From CAZTLE01 sp964614415 (GTDB lineage: Bacteria > Bacteroidota > Bacteroidia > Flavobacteriales > Flavobacteriaceae): a DNA stretch of 14,293 nucleotides. The stretch lies in the NCBI GenBank assembly GCA_964614415.1, contig CAZTLE010000105.1:1-14293 (forward strand), in the 5' to 3' direction. The notes under the pieces are model-generated. The model did no database searches. It was given only the letters and a program-made list of their open reading frames with translations, and was not told the origin of the DNA. The translations under genes were made by a program, and so were the position numbers. Below, piece by piece: positions 1 to 6,324 of the stretch. Position 1 is the stretch's first letter. Each line of letters begins with the position of its first letter.

Positions 1-241
1 CACCAACTTCCAGGGTCACGAGACCGTTGATATTTGTGGTGGGTGTATGTGTCTCAACATAAACGGGGGTTCCCGTAGATGATCCTTCCAGGATGCTTAT
101 TTGCATACCTACAAGTGTGCTCGTAATGAGTTCATCGGCTGTGTCTCGAAGCACTGCTTGATAACTCATCTTTTCGGGGGCCTGTCCAAAGGAAATAGCG
201 GCAAAGAGCAGCGCCAGGCTTAACGTAATTATCTTCTTCAT
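1..241 (-). CDS. N-terminus of a fibre-type secreted surface protein (partial)
   Basis: This is the first 80 codons of a larger gene that runs off the left edge. The ATG is at 239-241. The product starts with a clear signal peptide (MKKIITLSLALLFAAISFGQ), followed directly by APEKMSYQAVLRDTADELI. The PEKMSYQAV(I/L)R signature is familiar from the N-termini of long flavobacterial exported proteins annotated as collagen-like, tail-fibre-like or cell-wall-anchor proteins. The rest of the visible part (VGMQISILEGSSTGTPVYVE, then THTPTTNINGLVTLEVG) looks like a beta-sandwich that begins such fibres. It lies 11 bp downstream of the small T9SS protein and is probably co-transcribed with it. The body and function of the protein are outside the window. 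Family resemblance rests on recalled patterns, and a structural or adhesive role is inference. Confidence 0.8.
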   Translation of the reverse strand, partial: MKKIITLSLALLFAAISFGQAPEKMSYQAVLRDTADELITSTLVGMQISILEGSSTGTPVYVETHTPTTNINGLVTLEVG

Positions 242-252
242 TGTAATGGGTT

Positions 253-741
253 TTAGTTTTTAATGATTTTGAATGTCTTGAGAAGGGACCCCTGGTCCAC
301 TACCGAAAGGAAATAGGTAGCCGATGCGAATCGCTCCATAGGAATCATAGTTTCACTGTCCCTTAGCTTTTGCTCCAGGAGCATTCTGCCGTTCATGTCA
401 TACAAATGATAGGACATGTCGTCTACCGGGACGTTCTTTATGACCAGAGTCACATTGTTTACGGTAGGATTCGGAAATACGCCGGCCACTACCTGAATAT
501 GGTTGACTTCCTCTGTACTGAGTACCTCGAAGATTTCGAAGGGTTGTTGGACTCCCTGATTGGCAGAGCCTCCCGAACCTGTCGCATAGATGTAGTCTAT
601 TTGACCCAGGGAGTAGCTCACCGATCCGTCGGAACCCGTTGCATCTCCTCCGGCCGCAAGGGTGTTGCTCTGGGCCATCGCACTAAGGGAGATAAACAGT
701 ACCGTGATGAAGAACGCACCAAATTTTTTGTTTTGTTTCAT
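253..741 (-). CDS. Small secreted protein with a T9SS type A sorting domain
   Basis: The product has 162 residues. Residues 1-23 are a signal peptide (MKQNKKFGAFF, hydrophobic core, cleavage near AMAQ-S). Residues 24-75 form a Gly/Ser-rich module with AAGGDATGSDGSVSYSLGQ and ending NQGVQQPFEI, a pattern common in short flavobacterial T9SS cargo. Residues from about 88 to the end are a Por-secretion sorting domain: VFPNPTVNNVTLVI, then a YDMNGRML turn, and a C-terminal TYFLSVVDQGSLLKTFKIIKN. It is expected to cross the outer membrane through the type IX system and lose or anchor its tail there. The ATG at 739-741 is preferred because the longer in-frame start at 786 would place the signal peptide after a stretch encoded by a palindromic repeat. 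The fibre-protein gene follows 11 bp downstream. Its biological role is unknown. Confidence 0.85.
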   Translation of the reverse strand: MKQNKKFGAFFITVLFISLSAMAQSNTLAAGGDATGSDGSVSYSLGQIDYIYATGSGGSANQGVQQPFEIFEVLSTEEVNHIQVVAGVFPNPTVNNVTLVIKNVPVDDMSYHLYDMNGRMLLEQKLRDSETMIPMERFASATYFLSVVDQGSLLKTFKIIKN

Positions 742-784
742 CGTTTCGGTTTTACGACCTGCCTGTCGGCAGGCTGGGTTTAAC
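742..784. promoter_or_regulatory. Short divergent intergenic region carrying a palindrome
   Basis: This is the gap between the T9SS-protein start (741) and the earliest possible start of sigma factor I (785). Any promoter for the leftward surface operon should lie here or in the first bases of the sigma gene. I see no convincing match to the Bacteroidota promoter (TTG, then TAnnTTTG). The most visible element is a GC-rich hairpin, listed separately. Confidence 0.3.
758..773. repeat. GC-rich palindrome of a dispersed-repeat type
   Basis: The arms CCTGCC (758-763) and GGCAGG (768-773) pair perfectly around a TGTC loop. An alternative register, GCCTG/CAGGC (761-765 with 770-774), is also possible. 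Read as protein, the element gives PACRQAG on both strands, and I recall this string at falsely extended N-termini of many flavobacterial gene predictions, which suggests a REP-like dispersed palindrome. It sits in the 5' region between two divergent genes and is much richer in GC than its surroundings. Whether it acts as a terminator, a protein site or is merely a repeat cannot be decided from one copy. Confidence 0.6.
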
Positions 785-1505
785 ATGCTTTTACACCCCT
801 ATGTCAATCGTGCGGTTCAATTTGTAACCGTCTTTTCTGTTTTTTTTAATTATTTTAGTTCGAAGCGATTACAAAAGGGGCTTCTAAACGTACTTACCAT
901 TAAAAGCGGGACTTCAGATACCGAACTGATTCAGATGATCCTTTCCGGCAATGCCAGTCGGAACAAGGCTTTGGAGACGATATACAGAGAGAACAGAGAG
1001 AAAGTGTTCGCCTATATTGTCAGCAACAGTGGAACCCAGGATCAGGCAAAAGATATATTACAGGAGTCCGTAATCGCACTCTATGAGAATGTAAGGGATG
1101 GTCGGTTTAAAGGCGAAAGTGCCATAGGCACCTACCTGTACTCTATTGCGCGGTTCAAATGGCTCAACGAGATTAAAAAAATGAGCACACGCACATCGCA
1201 CCATATGGAAATGAGATCAAAGGAGGATTTCGATCCCGGACCATTGGCAACCTTGCTGGATGCCGAACGGCAAGGCGAGATACATGAGATCCTGGCATCC
1301 CTGGGCGAACGCTGCAAGGAGCTTTTGATACAAAGCATATATCACAATGCGTCTATGAAAGAAATTGCCGCAGAAGGAGGATACAGTAGCGAGCANNNNN
1401 NNNNNNNNNNNNNNNNNNNNNNNNNNNNATAAGTGTCTTAAGAAACTGAAAGAACTAATTGCTGAAAAACCTCAATTGGCAACTATATTGCGAAACCATG
1501 GATGA
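785..1505 (+). CDS. ECF-like sigma-70 family RNA polymerase sigma factor (module I), interrupted by an assembly gap
   Basis: It directs RNA polymerase to a set of promoters and is probably released by an envelope signal. Region 2 is recognisable from DTELIQMILSGN through QAKDILQESVIALYENV, RFKGESAIGTYLYSIARFKW and LNEIKK. Region 4 shows RCKELLIQSIYHNASMKEIA followed by GGYSSEQ, where the helix-turn-helix runs into 33 Ns (1396-1428). After the gap, KCLKKLKELIAEKP and LATILRNHG end at TGA 1503-1505, but in a different frame from the part before the gap, so the N count is wrong by a base or the gap hides an indel. The start is uncertain. ATG 785 adds an unlikely hydrophobic 38-residue extension; ATG 935 would cut into region 2; the homology-like start IKSGTSDTEL has ATT at 899. 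The partner gene overlaps its last 8 bases. Confidence 0.85.
1396..1428. other. Assembly gap (33 N)
   Basis: This is a run of 33 undetermined bases inside the region 4 helix-turn-helix of sigma factor I. The frame before the gap (codon at 1394) and the frame after it (codon at 1431) agree only if the true gap length is 2 modulo 3. As 33 is 0 modulo 3, the N run is a placeholder or estimate and not the real length. Confidence 0.95.
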
Positions 1506-2253
1506 GTCTAGAGAAATACAAATTGAACGGTATATCCTGAAGACCATGACGGATGATGAGGCGTTGGAGTTTGAATCCAAACTGGCATCCGATCCTGAAT
1601 TGCGACATGAGTATGAGGCCACTCTTGCAGCAAGACAGCTTATTACCGAAGCCGGAAGGCAGGAGATAAAGGCGTCATTGGAATCGCTGGAGAAGGAAAT
1701 TACTCAGGAAATACCAACCGGAAGGGTGATGCCCCTTTGGGTGAAACGCGCCTTGCCAATCGCCGCCATGCTGGTGATCTTTTTCAGTATTTACCTGTTT
1801 ACCGAAAGTCAGCGTACCCAGACGGCCCAGGCTGTGTTCTCCGATTACTTTGAAACCTATCAGGCACCCGGAGCAGTTCGGAATGATAACGGAGAAGAAT
1901 TGACACAGTGGAATAGTGCTATCGAGCTATATAAGTCCCGTAAATTTGAAGAGGTGCTTTCGGCATTGGATACTATTGAGGAAGACGTTCCGGAGTATCT
2001 CGTTTCTTTCTACGAAGGGGTCAGTGCGATGTCCGTAGATCCTCCTAATAACGATCGCGCTTTGTCGGCATTTAACTCAGTTATGACATCCGATAATGAC
2101 TACGTGCAACAGTCGCGATGGTACAAAGGACTCACCTTGTTACAGAAGGGTAGTATCGAAGAGGCCAGAGCTGTTTTCGAAACAATTGTAGCCCAAAAAG
2201 GTTACCGGCACCAGGAGGCATCAAAAATCCTCAAAAAAGAGATCACAAATTAA
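1498..2253 (+). CDS. Single-pass membrane protein with TPR-like periplasmic domain, probable partner or anti-sigma of sigma factor I
   Basis: The product has 251 residues. Residues 8-50 (IERYILKTMTDDEALEFE, then SKLASDPELRHEYEATLAAR) match the N-terminal pattern of Bacteroidota membrane proteins encoded after sigma factors, with a cytosolic helix pair that can hold the sigma factor. One transmembrane helix lies at about 85-102 (ALPIAAMLVIFFSIYLF). Residues 135-250 form TPR-like helical hairpins (AIELYKSRKFEEVLSALD, then WYKGLTLLQKGSIEEARAVF), expected in the periplasm. The ATG at 1498 is chosen because it begins the conserved segment and overlaps the sigma stop codon (1503-1505), implying translational coupling. 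No zinc-binding HxxxCxxC motif is present, so it is not a ZAS-type anti-sigma. The sigma-binding role is inference; the membrane topology is well supported. Confidence 0.75.
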   Translation: MDESREIQIERYILKTMTDDEALEFESKLASDPELRHEYEATLAARQLITEAGRQEIKASLESLEKEITQEIPTGRVMPLWVKRALPIAAMLVIFFSIYLFTESQRTQTAQAVFSDYFETYQAPGAVRNDNGEELTQWNSAIELYKSRKFEEVLSALDTIEEDVPEYLVSFYEGVSAMSVDPPNNDRALSAFNSVMTSDNDYVQQSRWYKGLTLLQKGSIEEARAVFETIVAQKGYRHQEASKILKKEITN

Positions 2254-5222
2254 GCCGCTTTTCTGGTCTGCCGCAATCGGACATAGATAAACAGCAGAAA
2301 AACAGCTACGATTCCACCTCCCAGCCAGTATTTGATAGGTGAGCTTTTTGAGAGCGCGGCCGTATTTCCGGTAAGTTTAAAGCTACTCCAGTAGAAGGGA
2401 GGTAAGGTTTCAGGAGGTGATGACTCCAAAAATCGAAGTTTTGCATTCTGTAATGCCACATCCTTCATTTGTCCTTCTTTCAGGTTTTCCAAAAAAAATT
2501 GAGTGAGCCGGGCAGACGAACCGTCATCTACAGTCCATAGTGTAGATAGCAAGGACTTACTTCCGGCATATTGAAAGGCACGTTCGAGACTTAAAATTCC
2601 TTCGCCGCGCTCCAGGCGACCCCTGGCAGTATTACAGGCACTTAAGATGACCAACTGCGCCGGGATTTTCATGTTGTAGATCTCATAGGTGTGCAAAATA
2701 CCGTCGTCATCTCCCGAACTGTTAAAATACAGTTTAGACAGTAAAGGATGATCGTCTTCTACATCGCCGTGCATGGCGAGATGGAGAATTCCGGCCCGGG
2801 CGGTGTTGTTTTTCAGCAGATCTTCGGTAACCTGATCGCCCGTCCAGCTTTTTCCACCGAACAATTCGGCCGCAAAGTTGACTTCAGGTGTGCTGAATTC
2901 CAGGTTGGCCGGTTTTTTTCGCAGTTCAGTATCACTCTCCTCGCTGTAATCGGGTGCGAATCCTACATAATCATTATTTGTCGGGGAAGCGTCATCCATT
3001 ACCAATTTTATCGAAGCTGAAGGACTATAGGATATGGCATAGTCCTGAATGAGATAGGGTAGCGTACTGTAGTTCCGGGAATCACTTTCAGGCTCCTGCG
3101 TCAATAACGCTTCGAACGGCAGGTATGAAAGGGTTCCGTCCGGTATGAGAATGAGCCGTTTCAACTCGGTTTTGGCGTCAAGTTCCGGGGCAAGAAGGAC
3201 GTTGTAAAGATGAAGAGCCTTCCGGGTGTAATCCCTGTAACCCGATTGTGGGTCCTGTTGAAAAGTAGAACGCGAACGCACGGTGTTGAACAAAGATGCG
3301 ACGTCCTGAGTAAGGACTTCCGTATTATCGATGCGTCGCACCGAAATGTCATTATCGACCAACAGGAATACATAGGTGTTGGAATCTCCGGAGAAATAGG
3401 AAACTATGGCAGTTTGCGGATCCAGGAGCCTGGACCTGAGGTCGGCAACCCCTGCCACCGGTGCTTCGTATTTAAGATGATAATATTCAGGATAATCATG
3501 CTTGAGCCTGGAGATCATAAGATCGTAGTCCTTTTGCAGAGAAATGATCTTGGCCTTATAGAGATCCAGTAATTTGGGGCGTACCTGACCACATCTTTTT
3601 TCCTCGTTTTCCAATCGCCCCATATATTCGGTTATTGACTTTCGAAGTTCCTGTTCCTGTAAAAGGACTTCTTCAGGTACGTTCGCGAAAGCAGTGTTTT
3701 CACTGTCATTCAGGGATGTGAGTAGAAGCAGATACTTGCTTCTTTCCGAAAATTCGAAAGCCTTTTCCAAATATCCCGGATCATTGGTTTCTTCATACAA
3801 CTGAACCGCGGTGGCAATACTGTTCTCAATTAGTGACAGGGTACGACCGGACCAGAATAGTTTGGAGGTTTCGGACATATGACCGTGCTTCATACGTTCC
3901 AGTACACGTATGGCAACCTCCTGTGTTTCCAGTGCTGTTTCAAGGTCTTTGAGATCGCCGGTTTCAGCAAACAACTCCGTGAACAACTCTCCCTTTCCAA
4001 TCAAAGACTCCAATAAATACTGGTGCGATCTGAAAGTCATGGTAGCCGTAGGATTCTCGTAAATGGAGGTACTATCCATTTCTTCGACCAGAATGTCAAT
4101 AGCTTCCTGATAGGCTATCAACGACGCTGAAATATCACCTGCCGATCGGATGGCACGAGCAACAAAGTTTTTACACGCACCGGTCCACATGTGGTTTTTA
4201 CCGTACGTCTTTTCACGCCATTTGTACGCTTCTTCATAAAACTGAAGTGCGTTGGCATAGTTGCCCTTATCCCACAAGCTGTCTGCTATGGATACCGTTT
4301 TTTCGCTTTTGTCATTATTAATGGCCGATTCATCGGCAATAGAGTACCCAATGTAGGTAAGTGCATTTTCCTTATCGCCTAATTCCCAGTACATATCACC
4401 AATGGCCTCATTGAGGTTCCGCATGTAAACGTTCCTGGGCTCAAAGACTTTACTCCAGGTGTCGTGCGCTTGCAGGTAATGGTCTAACGCCGATTGATAT
4501 TCAAGCTTTTCATAGTATACGTTTCCAATGTTGTAGTGACAAACGGCGATGTCAAAATGACCTTCGTGATAGCTCTTTTCATACAATTCAAGTTCTTGCT
4601 GGTAGTAGAGATTTGCACGGTCAAAATCGCCATTTGTGCGGTTCATATTGCCCAATCCGCGGAGTACATTGCCCAAATAATACACAGGTGGATCCTCCAG
4701 TTTTTCCAACACAGACAGCGCCTTTTGGCCCATAGCTGCTGCTCCTGAGGGATCGCCTTTGTCAAAAGCGTAGTATTCAATGAGATAGTAACGCCCAAGA
4801 TCTACACTGGGTTGATCGGCCAGCGGCTCCAAACTATCTTTTATTCGCTGTACGTGAAGCTTATAATTGGGAAGGTCACGGCGTAGCGCATAACTTTCTG
4901 CGAGGAGGAACTCAAAATCAAAACCTTTGGGAATTCCCTTTTCTTCCAAAAAGGAAACTGCCTGTAAGATGGTTATGTGGCCTTTCCTGGTTTTGCGAGT
5001 ATTCCGAAGCACTTTGTATTTCCAGATAAGCAGTGCGACGTGTTGTTGATCGGTTTGCTCAGGGCATTCAAGCAGTTCTTCAGACCGATCCAGTACCTTA
5101 TCAAACCGCCCTTGTTCGTATTCTTTTTGAATATCGCTCAGCCCTGCAGTTATATCACAGTTTTGCGACCAAAGGGAGGCGGCGCTGAAGAGACAAACAG
5201 CAATTGCGATTACATACTTCAT
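2250..5222 (-). CDS. Exported TPR-CHAT protease-like protein with a C-terminal membrane anchor
   Basis: The product has 990 residues. Residues 1-19 are a signal peptide (MKYVIAIAVCLFSAASLWS). Tetratricopeptide repeats run from about 25 to 500, clearest around 180-375 (YYLGNVLRGLGNMNRTNGDF; CHYNIGNVYYEKLEYQSALD; ADSLWDKGNYANALQFYEEA). A helical linker precedes the CHAT domain, about 590-955, a caspase/separase-type cysteine peptidase fold. The catalytic pair is intact: H818 in LHLAMHGD and C863 in VILSACNTARG, followed by GEGILSLERAFQYAG and LLSTLWTVDD. A transmembrane helix at about 965-982 and a basic tail (RLRQTRKAA) would anchor the C-terminus in the inner membrane and leave repeats and protease in the periplasm. 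It meets the sigma-partner gene tail to tail with a TTAA overlap. Proteolysis is inferred from the family; the substrate is unknown. Confidence 0.88.
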   Translation of the reverse strand: MKYVIAIAVCLFSAASLWSQNCDITAGLSDIQKEYEQGRFDKVLDRSEELLECPEQTDQQHVALLIWKYKVLRNTRKTRKGHITILQAVSFLEEKGIPKGFDFEFLLAESYALRRDLPNYKLHVQRIKDSLEPLADQPSVDLGRYYLIEYYAFDKGDPSGAAAMGQKALSVLEKLEDPPVYYLGNVLRGLGNMNRTNGDFDRANLYYQQELELYEKSYHEGHFDIAVCHYNIGNVYYEKLEYQSALDHYLQAHDTWSKVFEPRNVYMRNLNEAIGDMYWELGDKENALTYIGYSIADESAINNDKSEKTVSIADSLWDKGNYANALQFYEEAYKWREKTYGKNHMWTGACKNFVARAIRSAGDISASLIAYQEAIDILVEEMDSTSIYENPTATMTFRSHQYLLESLIGKGELFTELFAETGDLKDLETALETQEVAIRVLERMKHGHMSETSKLFWSGRTLSLIENSIATAVQLYEETNDPGYLEKAFEFSERSKYLLLLTSLNDSENTAFANVPEEVLLQEQELRKSITEYMGRLENEEKRCGQVRPKLLDLYKAKIISLQKDYDLMISRLKHDYPEYYHLKYEAPVAGVADLRSRLLDPQTAIVSYFSGDSNTYVFLLVDNDISVRRIDNTEVLTQDVASLFNTVRSRSTFQQDPQSGYRDYTRKALHLYNVLLAPELDAKTELKRLILIPDGTLSYLPFEALLTQEPESDSRNYSTLPYLIQDYAISYSPSASIKLVMDDASPTNNDYVGFAPDYSEESDTELRKKPANLEFSTPEVNFAAELFGGKSWTGDQVTEDLLKNNTARAGILHLAMHGDVEDDHPLLSKLYFNSSGDDDGILHTYEIYNMKIPAQLVILSACNTARGRLERGEGILSLERAFQYAGSKSLLSTLWTVDDGSSARLTQFFLENLKEGQMKDVALQNAKLRFLESSPPETLPPFYWSSFKLTGNTAALSKSSPIKYWLGGGIVAVFLLFIYVRLRQTRKAA

Positions 5223-5231
5223 CGTGAGCAG

Positions 5232-5244
5232 GATCAGGCTGATC
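5232..5244. repeat. Perfect inverted repeat just upstream of the CHAT gene
   Basis: GATCAG (5232-5237) and CTGATC (5239-5244) form a perfect palindrome around one base, ending 10 bases before the CHAT start codon on the minus strand. It could be an operator or a small mRNA hairpin near the ribosome entry site. A 12-base palindrome is not rare by chance. Confidence 0.35.
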
Positions 5245-5292
5245 TTTTATAAATTCCTAGTTAACAGCACATATGAGTGCCTTATAAAGATA

Positions 5293-6219
5293 TCAAAAAT
5301 CCGATAACGAGGCGAGTTCACTTTCGGCGGCAATGAAGCCGAACGACGCCCAATCAGGTCCTGCGACCATCTGATTGAAAATAGCTCTGGCTTGTTCGGG
5401 TTTGTCATTGTAGAGATACCAATTCCCAACAGCGTATTTCAGTGCACTGTTCGCAGGATTCTCCTCGCTGTTCAGGTCAATATCAGTAACGGCTATTGTT
5501 CCCTTATATAACAAACAGGCTTTATGATAGGTCATGTTCTCGATGATATCCATATCTGCCGTTATGTTTTCTAAATAGGACGCGGTTTCACCTTCCCTTC
5601 CCATTCTTTGAAGGATCATATAGATCCAGTGCGTAGCCGAAACCACATTGTCGGGGTAGGAAGAAGTGTCAAGACATTTTTTATACGCTTCCAGAGCAGC
5701 CTCCCAGTCGTGTTTCAAATAGTAGGCGAGGCCCAGGTGGTAATAGATGTTTCCGTGAAGGGTACTTACCGGGATATTGCGTGCATTGGGCATACCGTCC
5801 GGTTCAATCTTATTTTCGGTTCCCTCGATCAGGCTGGCCGCGAGTTCCAGATCGGCTATTGCGTTGTCAAATTCCCGTATCGAAATATAGCGATGTCCTC
5901 TGTGTCGGTATAGTCTGGGCTCCTCAGGAAATTGGGTCATACCGGTGGTATAAATAGAAATAGCCTCGTTGTATTTTCCCTGGTAGGCAGTAAATCGTCC
6001 CAGCCAAATAATATTATCCAGATTATTGGAATCGCTCTCAAAAGCAGCCTTTTTTTCGGCATAACGCCCCAGTAGTTTTTCTGAAGGAGGTTGCGGACGT
6101 AGGGTATCTCCAAGGAGTGAAATGGCTTGATAGTCCCTGGCTTTTTCGATTGTTTGTTTCTTTTCAGAAGTATTACAGGACCATAAAACAACAAAGGAAA
6201 GGATCAGCAGAATTCTCAT
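5293..6219 (-). CDS. TPR-containing lipoprotein
   Basis: The product has 308 residues. MRILLILSFVVLWSC gives a lipoprotein signal peptide with the lipobox ending at C15, so the mature protein should be lipid-anchored in the envelope. The following residues (NTSEKKQ) hold no Asp at +2. TPR-type hairpins follow: NNLDNIIWLGRFTAYQGKYN, EPRLYRHRGHRYISIREFDN, and YYHLGLAYYLKHDWEAALEA, with a last one near YAVGNWYLYNDKPEQARAIF. The family has no fixed function; such proteins act as scaffolds in the envelope. It precedes the exported TPR-CHAT gene on the same strand with a 70-bp gap, so co-transcription is possible but not certain. A role as docking or substrate partner of the CHAT protein is inference from adjacency only. 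Confidence 0.82.
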   Translation of the reverse strand: MRILLILSFVVLWSCNTSEKKQTIEKARDYQAISLLGDTLRPQPPSEKLLGRYAEKKAAFESDSNNLDNIIWLGRFTAYQGKYNEAISIYTTGMTQFPEEPRLYRHRGHRYISIREFDNAIADLELAASLIEGTENKIEPDGMPNARNIPVSTLHGNIYYHLGLAYYLKHDWEAALEAYKKCLDTSSYPDNVVSATHWIYMILQRMGREGETASYLENITADMDIIENMTYHKACLLYKGTIAVTDIDLNSEENPANSALKYAVGNWYLYNDKPEQARAIFNQMVAGPDWASFGFIAAESELASLSDF

Positions 6220-6324
6220 GGCGGCTCGTTTCCTTAAAGATACTGTTTTCAGAAATATTAGACCTGCTTATGTAACCAATCGGGGTATTAGGTCGTCGAA
6301 TAGAAAATTGTCAATCAACGTATC
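6220..6324. promoter_or_regulatory. Divergent intergenic region between TPR lipoprotein and serine hydrolase
   Basis: These 105 AT-rich bases must hold promoters for both the leftward lipoprotein (start 6219) and the rightward serine hydrolase (start 6325). On the minus strand TATCTTTA lies about 20 bases before the lipoprotein start and matches seven of eight positions of the -7 element TAnnTTTG, but I see no TTG box at the usual distance. No clear plus-strand promoter is visible. Confidence 0.35.

Noticed and set aside
370..783. A 137-codon plus-strand frame opposite the T9SS protein
   Set aside because: It is the complement of a gene with a clear signal peptide and sorting domain, and its end is encoded by the palindromic repeat.
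2250..5222. Gasdermin-type or CRISPR-linked CHAT defence system
   Set aside because: There is no gasdermin-like gene, no cas gene, and the CHAT protein is exported; defence is not supported by the neighbours.
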